Of a stretch of DNA of 21,450 bases, positions 14,549 to 21,450 are shown piece after piece. Each line of letters begins with the position of its first letter. Within the stretch, counting starts at the first letter, position 1. A model generated the notes under the pieces. That model did not search any database. It was not told where the DNA came from and saw only the letters and a program-made list of their open reading frames with translations. Source of the DNA: CAYSPT01 sp964432985 (GTDB taxonomy: Bacteria; Muiribacteriota; CAYSPT01); contig CAYSPT010000082.1 of assembly GCA_964432985.1 (NCBI GenBank), forward strand, positions 1 to 21,450. The letters run 5' to 3'. Position numbers and translations under genes: made by a program.

Positions 14549-15235
14549 ATGACGATGAAGAAGTATCCGAACAGGTGGAAACGGAGCCCGGGTCAGTTAG
14601 GTGAAAATGGAATCAGGATCAGTATGCGTTATTTAAATGGAAAAACAAGACAGGGCTACAGCATGGTAGAGCTTCTGGTTGGGGCTGTCCTGGCTGTCAT
14701 TATCCTGGGAAGCTTGTTCGCCATGCTAAGAATAGTTTTTATCAGCTCCCGGAAAGGCACCGGGAAGCTGGTGGCGATCCAGAAAATCCGAAAGCCGATC
14801 CTGATGATCAAGAGGGACGTCCAGCAAGGCTCTTCCGGTATCCGGATAAGTAACACCGAAGACGGCGATGGAATCGAGCTTAAGATACGGCAGCTGGATC
14901 TCGATTCCGATGGGATGCCTCAGTACGAAACCGGCAGCAAGGATCCAAAGGAAAAAAACATCACCTACCGGTTCAAAGAAAGCACCGGCACTCTCACTCG
15001 AAACGGCACGAAGGTGGTTTCCGGCCTGGAGAACATCAACCTTTTCACCTTCGGATTCATGCACGAAGATATCACGCTGCCCGCTCTTTCCATAGAGATC
15101 AGTGTCAGATCCGAGAAGAAAATAGTTAAGTTCCGTGCAGTAGCGGTATCCCGCTATCTCATCTACTGGGCGCGCGATCCGAACTGGGTGGATAACGTGA
15201 CCCGTTCCCTGGTCTCATACAACCTCCCGAAGTAG
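14549..15235 (+). CDS. PilW/GspJ-like minor prepilin
   Basis: This 228-aa protein contains the prepilin signal RQG|YSMVELLVGAVLAVIILG, with Glu +5. The start is uncertain. ATG 14549 gives a 36-residue basic leader; ATG 14624 has AGGA (14615-14618) 5 nt upstream and gives a more typical 11-residue leader (MRYLNGKTRQG). The C-terminal part is beta-rich (GIELKIRQLDLDSDG, NITYRFKESTGTLTRNG, LENINLFTFGF), as in PilW and GspJ. It is the last gene of the pilin operon, followed by the terminator at 15319. Confidence 0.8.
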   Translation: MTMKKYPNRWKRSPGQLGENGIRISMRYLNGKTRQGYSMVELLVGAVLAVIILGSLFAMLRIVFISSRKGTGKLVAIQKIRKPILMIKRDVQQGSSGIRISNTEDGDGIELKIRQLDLDSDGMPQYETGSKDPKEKNITYRFKESTGTLTRNGTKVVSGLENINLFTFGFMHEDITLPALSIEISVRSEKKIVKFRAVAVSRYLIYWARDPNWVDNVTRSLVSYNLPK

Positions 15236-15291
15236 GCTGCGGCAGCCTTTAACCAGCGCACACCGCGTGAAGTTAACTACCACCGCTTGTA

Positions 15292-15310
15292 CCACCGCTT
15301 GAAGCGGTGG
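15292..15310. repeat. Short perfect inverted repeat with adjacent partial direct copy
   Basis: CCACCGC (15292-15298) and GCGGTGG (15304-15310) flank TTGAA. A direct copy of TACCACCGCTTG lies immediately to the left (15278-15289). The element sits 9 bp before a terminator hairpin, between the end of the pilin operon and the convergent LysM gene. Confidence 0.6.
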
Positions 15311-15318
15311 CATGGAAA

Positions 15319-15351
15319 ACGGGCCTTTTCCTGTGATAGGAGAAGGCCCGT
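15319..15351. terminator. Strong, probably bidirectional, rho-independent terminator
   Basis: ACGGGCCTTTTCC pairs over 13 bp (one wobble) with GGAGAAGGCCCGT around the loop TGTGATA. The plus strand continues ATTTATT after it; the minus strand continues TTTTCCATG. It separates the pilin operon from the convergent genes at 15443-17935. Confidence 0.85.
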
Positions 15352-15442
15352 ATTTATTCAGGTTAAACAGGTAATCAGCGTTGGCGCGCCGCTGGGAATC
15401 AACATATCATTGGCTGGAAACCGAGCATCCACGCGTAGTTTG

Positions 15443-16318
15443 CTAGTAACTTAGCATCCACGTATCGTTGGCACCACCGGGGGAGAAGAAGTTCTTAAAC
15501 GCGTATTCGCTCACGTAGTACCGCTTGCCGGTGTCGGGATCGTTGACGAGATATTGGCCCTTATCCGGTTGGTAGCCCACGGCGAGCATCCAGTGCCCGG
15601 AACCGTCGTACCGGCGGGCGTGCGTCCCGCTTCCGTCCACCGCCCGGCCTGAGAAGTAGCCGATCCCACCGATGGGTACCGGGTTACCGTTCTCGAGCTG
15701 CTTGTTGACGTCATCAAGGGACCCCGTGTTGGTAAAGCGGGCACCGGATACTCCCAGTTCCCGGGCCCGCCTGGCCAGGCGTGTTCCGTCCGATCCGGCG
15801 CCGGGGATATACGGACGCGCGCCATAAAGCGCTACGGCATCGGCACCGGGATCGGAAAGCCCCCGGTGTCTGAGCACCATCCTGAGAGCCGTGATGGCGC
15901 AGTAACCCCAGGGATAACTCCCCCCGGCGGTGTACTGGTTCATGGTGGGCACGTCCAGGAGGACCGATCCGTCGTCAGGCGGCGTTACGGCGGATCCTCC
16001 ACCATTCCCGCCGCTGCCCGGGATCTTCAGCTCCTCGCCCAGGTAGATGACATCCGAGGTGAGGCTGTTGGCCCGCTTGATGGCATCCACTGTTGTCCCG
16101 TACCGCTGGGCGATATAATTCAGCGTGTCACCGCTTGCTACACGGTAGGTGCGGGTGGATGAAGCCACCGTCGGTTGACTCCCAGCAGCGAGGCCGGCAA
16201 ACAGTTTGTTGGCAGCTGAATGTCCGGTCATGCCAAACACCATACAACAGATAAGGAGCGGTATCAGACCGCTCCATCTACCCATCCTGTTACTGCCTGT
16301 TACACTTTTCAAACTCAT
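15443..16318 (-). CDS. Secreted LysM protein with C39-like cysteine peptidase domain
   Basis: This 291-aa protein starts at ATG 16318, which has AGGAAAGGAG just upstream; ATG 16348 would add 10 residues. A signal peptide ends GHSAA36, then NKLFAGLAAGSQP matches the shared N-terminal motif. A LysM domain occupies 57-100 (YRVASGDTLNYIAQRYGTT, IYLGEELKIP), which in the family binds peptidoglycan glycans. After a Gly-rich linker comes the C39-like domain: VPTMNQYTAGG, GYCAITALRMVLRHRG (Cys140), GARPYIPG, GSGHWMLAVGY (His242), VNDPDTG (Asp260). It is a paralogue of the protein at 9230, which lacks LysM. It is encoded downstream of the transglycosylase on the same strand, which supports a role at the cell wall. 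Confidence 0.87.
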   Translation of the reverse strand: MSLKSVTGSNRMGRWSGLIPLLICCMVFGMTGHSAANKLFAGLAAGSQPTVASSTRTYRVASGDTLNYIAQRYGTTVDAIKRANSLTSDVIYLGEELKIPGSGGNGGGSAVTPPDDGSVLLDVPTMNQYTAGGSYPWGYCAITALRMVLRHRGLSDPGADAVALYGARPYIPGAGSDGTRLARRARELGVSGARFTNTGSLDDVNKQLENGNPVPIGGIGYFSGRAVDGSGTHARRYDGSGHWMLAVGYQPDKGQYLVNDPDTGKRYYVSEYAFKNFFSPGGANDTWMLSY

Positions 16319-16396
16319 CGCTCCTTTCCTAAACCCGGAGGCGGTCATTTGCTTCGCCTCGCAACGAAGACAGCAGCACTTTCCGGGTTAATAAAT

Positions 16397-17935
16397 TTAT
16401 AATGAGTGCACCGATTTATACAGGTTGTCGCGCCATTCTTCGAAAGCCTTCTCGGAGTTGAGGCGCCGGTATGATTTGATCCAGTTCTTCTCTGCCTCGG
16501 AAAACGGCAGTCCGAGGGAAGCCTTGGCCATCAAACCGTAGTCGACCCCCTCCTGCATGTAGTTGTGGCCGGTGGTGGGGGTCTTGGCGATTATTGCATT
16601 CCAGGGCCGGTCCAATCCCACCATGGGCGGGCTGATTATTCCTTCGCCGGTCAACAGTTCCGTGGTGCCGTATGGTCCGCGGTTGTAGCCGACCATGGCC
16701 TTGATGAGCATCTCCTCGGGAGCGTCATAAGGGTTGTAGATCTGGTACTGGAACTTGTTGGCCGGCGGAGTCGCGCTGTTCAGACATGAGTTGTTGAGAA
16801 AATCTATACCCAGGCGAATGTTTTCTTCGGGATCGAACCGTCCCTGGCCGAAATGCTCACCCAGCTGCATGAAGCCAGTGAAGCCCCAGGCGTTCTCCAG
16901 TACCTTGCCGTCCCGGGTGTGTGTCCCACGGCTCTCCATCCAGATCAGGGTTTTTACCACTTCTTCCGGAGTAATTTTACGGCCGTAGATGTTTTCAACG
17001 TACGGCATTCTGTCAAGGTTATCCGTCTCCTCTAGACCGGTTTTGATCCAGGAGTTGAATCTTGGCGATTTGGCGTTTATTTCCTTCTCATTGAAATAAA
17101 GATCGGTCCGGCCCGGATCGGGTTGAGCATCGCTGCGGGGCTGTCCGGTGAGTCTGACGGAGCCCTTGTGCGCGTATGCGGGTGATCCCTTATGCTTTAT
17201 GACGTACCAGTCTCCGTCTTCGCCGGTGATCACCAGCAGGGCACCCTCGTTCTGTCTTCCGACGATATCTCCCCAGGGGCGGTTGCGGATGTTCAGGTAT
17301 CCATCGCCGGTTTTATAGACCTGCCCCGAGGTGATGAGCGGCGATGTCTCCTGTTTGGGGAACGTTCCCTCCGGATCTCCGGTGAGAACCACGCCGCCCT
17401 TGTGCAGATATGCCCTGGCGCCTTCGTAGTCGATGATGTACCAGTTGCCTTCGCGCCCGGTAATGACCACGTGATCTCCTTTGTCTAGCGTACCGATGAC
17501 GTCTCCCCAGGGTTTCATCCTGGCCTTCATTGAACCCTGCCCTAACCCGATTATCCGGCCGGTCAGGAGTTTTTCCAGGTCCGGTGCAGCAAAAATGTTC
17601 TTTATTACATTGAAAAATAAGTTCAGAGGATTGGCTTTTTCTTCCACGGCGCTGCCGTCCAGATGCACTACCGGGTCGTTTGTCTCGCTGGTAGGTTCGT
17701 CCTGCCCGGTGATGGGATCGTCGCTGGTGGTGCCGTCGTCCGGATCGTGCGGGGTTTCCGGTACAACCGGTTCCACCCGGGTGGTGTTTTCCGGGGCTGT
17801 CTCTTCCACGGCCTCGTTACCCGATGAAACAGCTTCTAAAAGGTCCACGGCCAGGACATTGCTGCCGGCCAGAAAAAGAACGGTACACGCAACCGCTAAG
17901 ACTCTTTTCAGCTTCATTGCTTTATACAACTTCAT
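16397..17935 (-). CDS. Secreted lytic transglycosylase with two SH3-like domains
   Basis: This 512-aa protein starts at ATG 17935, with AGGA 9 nt upstream. A signal peptide ends VLA29 and is followed by VDLLEAVSSG, the shared motif. Residues 40-100 are a Pro/Glu/Asp/Thr linker. Two bacterial SH3 domains (about 129-187 and 205-263) share MKPWGD/NRPWGD, VVITGREGNWYII/LVITGEDGDWYVI and AYLHKG/AYAHKG. The C-terminal SLT-type domain (about 325-475) has IWMESRG (catalytic Glu334), WGFTGFMQLG, NIRLGIDFL and AMVGYNRGP, the usual order for soluble lytic transglycosylases that cleave MurNAc-GlcNAc bonds. It stands 78 bp upstream of the LysM-C39 gene and is probably co-transcribed with it. Confidence 0.88.
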   Translation of the reverse strand: MKLYKAMKLKRVLAVACTVLFLAGSNVLAVDLLEAVSSGNEAVEETAPENTTRVEPVVPETPHDPDDGTTSDDPITGQDEPTSETNDPVVHLDGSAVEEKANPLNLFFNVIKNIFAAPDLEKLLTGRIIGLGQGSMKARMKPWGDVIGTLDKGDHVVITGREGNWYIIDYEGARAYLHKGGVVLTGDPEGTFPKQETSPLITSGQVYKTGDGYLNIRNRPWGDIVGRQNEGALLVITGEDGDWYVIKHKGSPAYAHKGSVRLTGQPRSDAQPDPGRTDLYFNEKEINAKSPRFNSWIKTGLEETDNLDRMPYVENIYGRKITPEEVVKTLIWMESRGTHTRDGKVLENAWGFTGFMQLGEHFGQGRFDPEENIRLGIDFLNNSCLNSATPPANKFQYQIYNPYDAPEEMLIKAMVGYNRGPYGTTELLTGEGIISPPMVGLDRPWNAIIAKTPTTGHNYMQEGVDYGLMAKASLGLPFSEAEKNWIKSYRRLNSEKAFEEWRDNLYKSVHSL

Positions 17936-18174
17936 TTGGTCACATCCTAACTGGGAGATATATTTGGGAATGGTATGGGTGCAGAATGGCTTCTGCTCAT
18001 ACTGTGCTATGCATTAGTGGTTGGTTTGTTTCAACTTTTTATAATTTATTTTGTTTTTTGACCCAGGGCCGCCCCGGTTGTTATTATTAACGTCAAGGTG
18101 ATGTGCTATCCCTGGTTATACTGGGGTGATTTATCAACCGGATTTATTAATGGCCGGGACATAAGGTGATGGCG
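17936..18174. other. Divergent intergenic region
   Basis: This 239-bp gap is AT-rich at 18020-18060, as expected for promoters of the two divergent genes. TTGAAA on the minus strand (18029-18034) could be a -35 for the transglycosylase gene, but I find no well-spaced -10. Confidence 0.4.
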
Positions 18175-19128
18175 ATGACGTGGACGGTTTTTGAAGATAA
18201 AAAGGACCAGATAAGCCTGTTCATGGAAGCTGCGGTGGAATGTCACCGCGGGCTTTTCGAGAAATTGACAGACGACGAGAAACCGTTTTTCTTTCATTAC
18301 TGGCTTAAGCGGCTCAACCGGGCGGAATGTTTCCTGCTGCAGGACGAAACTGGTCCGGCGGCCCTGGTAACGTATCCCCGGGTAGAAGATACGCACTACG
18401 AGCGCTGGCGGATAAACTCCCTGGCCGTGCGGCCTGGTTATGCCGCGGAGTTGGAGCTGCCCCGGGATCCAGCGGCGGAAACGCACTTTACCACCCCTGC
18501 CGGCGGCGTTTCAGAATTGGCTGTCAAAGGTGCCGGGATAGAACCGACCCAGGCCGCATATGTCCGCATGATCGCATATGTCCGCATGATCGCATTTGCC
18601 CTGGCGATAGATGGTGAAATGCCATCGAATGATCTTAATAGGCCTGATCAGATACCCGGCGGCTTTCGCTGCGCACCGTTAAAATCCGAGCAGGTACCGG
18701 CGGTCCAGGAGCTGTTTTCCATAAAAAACAGGCCCAACGCCGATCCTGACGATTTCTACCCCCGGTACTATCTCCCCATTCTCACGAGTTTCATAGGAAA
18801 AACACCCCGTCTCAATACGGGGTGGTGCTATTGTGTGATGGCGGAGGGTTGCCCAGACCCCATTGCCGCCGTGTACTACTCGGGTTGGGAGCTGCCACTG
18901 ACCGGCACCCCATGCGCCCTGGTAGACGACATCCTGGTCCTGCCCGACTACCGGGGGCGCGGCCTGGCGTCGTCCCTGCAGGCCTATGCGTACCAAGACC
19001 TGAAGAGAAGGGGGCTTCGCTGGGTGTGCGGCAATATCCAGGTATCCAACCTGTCCTCAAAAAAACAGGCCGAAAAATGCGGCCGCACCCCCTGGACCAC
19101 CGACATCCACGTCTCCCCTTTATCTTAG
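18175..19128 (+). CDS. GNAT-family N-acetyltransferase
   Basis: The protein has 317 aa from ATG 18175, which has AAGGTG (18163-18168) 6 nt upstream; GTG 18166 and ATG 18169 are in-frame alternatives. The C-terminal half carries the GNAT core: AAVYYSGWEL, then motif A VDDILVLPDYRGRGLASSLQAYA (250-272), whose R-G-R-G-L/A loop binds the CoA pyrophosphate, then VCGNIQVSN and KKQAEKCGR. The N-terminal half (1-150) may be a degenerate second GNAT repeat (ALVTYPRVE, INSLAVRPGYA), as in tandem-GNAT proteins. An exact 18-bp duplication encodes AYVRMI twice (128-139). There is no signal peptide, so the protein is cytoplasmic. The substrate is unknown. Confidence 0.82.
   Translation: MTWTVFEDKKDQISLFMEAAVECHRGLFEKLTDDEKPFFFHYWLKRLNRAECFLLQDETGPAALVTYPRVEDTHYERWRINSLAVRPGYAAELELPRDPAAETHFTTPAGGVSELAVKGAGIEPTQAAYVRMIAYVRMIAFALAIDGEMPSNDLNRPDQIPGGFRCAPLKSEQVPAVQELFSIKNRPNADPDDFYPRYYLPILTSFIGKTPRLNTGWCYCVMAEGCPDPIAAVYYSGWELPLTGTPCALVDDILVLPDYRGRGLASSLQAYAYQDLKRRGLRWVCGNIQVSNLSSKKQAEKCGRTPWTTDIHVSPLS
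18556..18591 (+). repeat. Exact 18-bp tandem duplication in the acetyltransferase gene
   Basis: GCATATGTCCGCATGATC occurs twice without mismatch (18556-18573 and 18574-18591) and is followed by the start of a third copy (GCAT). It adds six residues, AYVRMI, in frame. Perfect identity suggests recent slippage. Confidence 0.95.
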
Positions 19129-19291
19129 ACCTGACCTCCACTGGAATGTTTACTCAGCGGCGCTTATATAGCACAGCAATAAAAAGCAAACGAAACCTGG
19201 ATGAAACTTTTTCCGGGTGACGGCATAGAATGAGGTGAAGAGGAAAACACACTCCCGGATTGAGTTGATTCCCGGAATGAGGAGGGGCATC

Positions 19292-20128
19292 ATGATTTCA
19301 GGAACTGCCGAAAGACGCCGCACCGTATTGATTTGCACTCGTTTCCAGGTGAAACTCCTGTGTCTGACCGTTATGATCATGGTGGCCGCCTTTCTAGTGA
19401 CTGCCTGGACCGTGTACTCGAACATCCTTGCAGAAACAGCGGGAACTAATCCGGTGAACCTGAACAGGACAGTCTTGTCAACCATGCAAACCCTGGCCTT
19501 TCGTATGGGGTTTTTGCTTGTTCTGGCAGCCGTAGCCTGCATCTTCCTTACTCACCGGGTAACCGGTCCCGCCCGCCGTCTCGAACAGGTAATCAAAAGC
19601 ATCGGTCACGGTCCCCTGCCGGACAGGGTCAACCTCAGAAAAGGCGATGAGTTCGAAGAGGTGGCCGCAGCCATGAACGGTATGCTGAAGCGGCTCCGTG
19701 TTACTTCAGCCGGTACTGAAGCAATGCCACCAGAGGAATTGCTTGGAAACTGTTCTTATATCGAAGATCTGCTGGTACAGGCCGAGGCGTTGAAAGCGGC
19801 CGGAAAATATGATGAAGCCGAGTGCCTACTCGACCAGGCTGCCGCTGGGAATACCGGAATAGCTGACATAAACAGGATGAGAAGTAAGCTATATTTCTGT
19901 CGCGCATTTTACCTGCGGCCAGACAACCTGGATGGCAAGATCACGTGGTACCGGGCCGCTGTCAAAGCCTGGCCGGAAAATAAGCTGGCCAGGGAAAACC
20001 TGTGTGAAATCTACCTGAAACTGGCCAAAGAAGGAAGCAACACATTCGAGAAGCAGATGTGGTACCGGTCTGCCCTGCAAGTCTCCCCGGCCTGCCTTGA
20101 AGCCCACCTGGCTATTCATAAAACGTGA
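19292..20128 (+). CDS. Membrane protein with HAMP domain and TPR-like C-terminus
   Basis: This 278-aa protein starts at ATG 19292, because AGGAGG (19280-19285) lies 6 nt upstream; the frame is open back to GTG 19235. There are two membrane segments (about 22-43 and 71-87) with a short external loop of about 27 residues. A HAMP domain follows (87-136: RVTGPARRLEQVIKSI, LRKGDEFEEVAAAMNGML). Residues 155-270 are helical repeats with TPR character (AEALKAAGKYDEAECLLDQA, AVKAWPENKLARENLCEIYLKLA, ALQVSPACLEAHLAI). There is no histidine kinase, GGDEF or methyl-accepting domain, so the usual HAMP output is replaced by a protein-interaction surface. Its partner is unknown, though it may sense a membrane or envelope state. 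Confidence 0.75.
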   Translation: MISGTAERRRTVLICTRFQVKLLCLTVMIMVAAFLVTAWTVYSNILAETAGTNPVNLNRTVLSTMQTLAFRMGFLLVLAAVACIFLTHRVTGPARRLEQVIKSIGHGPLPDRVNLRKGDEFEEVAAAMNGMLKRLRVTSAGTEAMPPEELLGNCSYIEDLLVQAEALKAAGKYDEAECLLDQAAAGNTGIADINRMRSKLYFCRAFYLRPDNLDGKITWYRAAVKAWPENKLARENLCEIYLKLAKEGSNTFEKQMWYRSALQVSPACLEAHLAIHKT

Positions 20129-20209
20129 GTAGCCGGCCCATCTAATCTTCTTCTATCGTTAACCATGACCCCACCGAAAGACCTGACCGGAAGTCACGTG
20201 TGAATCCTA

Positions 20210-21450
20210 TCACGGAGTGATCATGAGGGTGAAGCCGCCCTGGGGCGCCATTTGTATTGGCAGGCTTTGGTTACTGGTGACATCCAGGTATTCTGATTGC
20301 AGTTCGATCTTTTCTTCTCCGTCGGTCACCAGGACCGCCCGTCCGCCTGGGATGGTGAGGAAATTCAGAGGCAGCTCGATGTGGAGCGGTTCCTCCAGGC
20401 CATTGAATCCGGCGGCGAACCACCGCTGGCCCGACCGCCGGGCCAGCACCGCGTACCGGGACGGCTCACCGCTGATGAACCGGGTATCGTCCCAAACGGT
20501 GGGGACCGCTGAGAGGATTTCTTTAACGGGCGGATGATCGGCAAAGATCTTTTGATAGCCGCTGTCCTCCCTGTCCAAGGCATCAGCGAAGTGGACCAGT
20601 GACGACTCGAAGAGCACCGACTGGGCCAGGGCGTGGCTGTAGGTCGGCCCCTCGATTGCCATATACGGCTCGAAGATCACCGGCGTGTAATCCATAGGAC
20701 CTACCACGTTGCGGGTGAAGACATAATGAAGATTATCCATGGCTGTGGGGCCGTCTACGCGGCTGAAGCCGTACTGCTCGCCGCCGAATACCGATTCCAT
20801 GGTCATCAGGTTAGGGAACCTCCGCTGCCAGCCCCGGGGGACCGTGCAGCCGTGGAAGTTGACCAGCAGATGAAATTCGGCGGCATCTTTCAGGATATCC
20901 AGGTGCTGCCTGATCCGGTCCTGCTTGTCACTGTGAAAGAAATCGACCTTGATGCCGCGCACTCCCAGCTTGCTTATCCGCTCCATCTCGCGGCGGCGGA
21001 CATCGCGTTTGTGCATTCGGCCACGGGGCTCTTCGTGCACCCAGTTATTTGGCCCGCCGGAGTTGTACCACAGCATGATATCAACGTTTCGTATAGAGGC
21101 ATATGAACACAGGTCACGTATGACCGGATACGGCTGTTTGCCGCCGTAGTGGTTCCAGTTGGCATCGATGAGCAAGTATTCCCATCCGAGATCGGACGCT
21201 CCGTCGATGTAGAGCTTCTGGCGCGGGGGCGATCCGGTCTGCAGGTAGAAGGCCCAGTCCCAGGCGGCCCGTCCCGGCTGCACCCAATCAGGATAGGTAC
21301 CGCCGAAAACCTCGTCGAGAGGGCGGGCCAGGTCATCCACCAGGGTGGATTCGACCACCGTGGCCGCCGTCCCGGTTATCATGACCCGCCAGGGAGTGGT
21401 GAACGGCAGCTCTCCCACCGGTTTGACCCAGCTGGAAGCGTTGCCGTCGA
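20210..21450 (-). CDS. Glycoside hydrolase family 97 protein, 5' end outside the window
   Basis: The frame is open to the right edge (about 413 residues visible), so the N-terminal beta-sandwich of GH97 is mostly missing; the GTG at 21418 is not a credible start because conserved sequence precedes it (SSWVKPVGELPFTTPWRVMITG). The barrel shows WVQPGRAAWDW, YLLIDANW, GIKVDFFHSD (Asp encoded at 20942-20944, the nucleophile position of retaining GH97 enzymes), NFHGCTVPRGWQRRFPN and MTMESVFGGEQ. The C-terminal GH97 beta-domain follows (RYAVLARRSGQRWFAAGFNG). The family hydrolyses alpha-glucosides or alpha-galactosides, often in the periplasm. Asp in KVDF favours the retaining alpha-galactosidase type, by analogy only. 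It converges on the HAMP-TPR gene. Confidence 0.87.
   Translation of the reverse strand, partial: DGNASSWVKPVGELPFTTPWRVMITGTAATVVESTLVDDLARPLDEVFGGTYPDWVQPGRAAWDWAFYLQTGSPPRQKLYIDGASDLGWEYLLIDANWNHYGGKQPYPVIRDLCSYASIRNVDIMLWYNSGGPNNWVHEEPRGRMHKRDVRRREMERISKLGVRGIKVDFFHSDKQDRIRQHLDILKDAAEFHLLVNFHGCTVPRGWQRRFPNLMTMESVFGGEQYGFSRVDGPTAMDNLHYVFTRNVVGPMDYTPVIFEPYMAIEGPTYSHALAQSVLFESSLVHFADALDREDSGYQKIFADHPPVKEILSAVPTVWDDTRFISGEPSRYAVLARRSGQRWFAAGFNGLEEPLHIELPLNFLTIPGGRAVLVTDGEEKIELQSEYLDVTSNQSLPIQMAPQGGFTLMITP

Noticed and set aside
15278..15310. Remnant of an IS200/IS605 insertion sequence
   Set aside because: Only one short dyad is present; there is no transposase fragment and no second end.

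Overview
The window looks like chromosomal DNA of a free-living Gram-negative bacterium from a poorly characterised lineage. The reasons are GC-rich coding sequence, clear Shine-Dalgarno sites, four lipoproteins with lipobox cysteines, Sec signal peptides on most proteins, prepilin-type minor pilins, and GH97 and Lcl/DUF1566 domains. I cannot name the phylum. I saw no tRNA, rRNA, CRISPR array, transposase or integrase.

Layout. 1-84: a 21-bp tandem repeat. 118-2844 (-): an exported arylsulfotransferase-like propeller fused to two Lcl/DUF1566 domains. 3169-4026 (+): an RNase D-like 3'-5' exonuclease with an HRDC domain, ending inside the convergent gene for a membrane-anchored GT-B-like protein (3989-5263, -). 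5426-5521 (+): a possible 31-aa ORF with a strong RBS. 5707-8044 (+): a two-gene unit of a secreted glycine-rich repeat protein and a secreted alpha/beta hydrolase. 8124-8735 (-): a cytoplasmic protein with three W-containing 18-aa repeats. 9230-12711 (+), behind a promoter and a roughly 280-nt structured leader: a secreted C39-like cysteine peptidase, an NlpC/P60- or CHAP-like lipoprotein and three small lipoproteins, closed by a strong terminator. 12952-15235 (+): three PilX-, PilV- and PilW-like prepilin genes behind a 17-bp tandem repeat, again closed by a terminator. 15443-17935 (-): a LysM protein with a C39-like domain, paralogous to the one at 9230, and an SH3-SH3-lytic transglycosylase. 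18175-19128 (+): a GNAT acetyltransferase. 19292-20128 (+): a HAMP-TPR membrane protein. 20210-21450 (-): a GH97 glycosidase whose 5' end lies beyond the window.

The core from 5.7 to 18 kb reads as a cell-envelope locus: several predicted peptidoglycan-acting enzymes, small acidic lipoproteins and pseudopilin-like subunits. The most striking signal is a short ungapped motif at the predicted mature N-terminus of five otherwise different secreted proteins on both strands. It can be written [NV]-[DK]-L-[LIF]-x-x-[LIV]-x-[SAN]-G-x-[QRE]-[PA]. Two of these proteins are the C39-like peptidases, and the motif resembles the hydrophobic/small/Gly spacing of double-glycine processing sites. A shared sorting or processing tag is a testable hypothesis, not a demonstrated system. 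The small lipoproteins (shared start region and signal peptide, variable acidic linker, fixed C-terminal tail) and a duplicated leader hairpin are further structure that simple gene calling does not explain.
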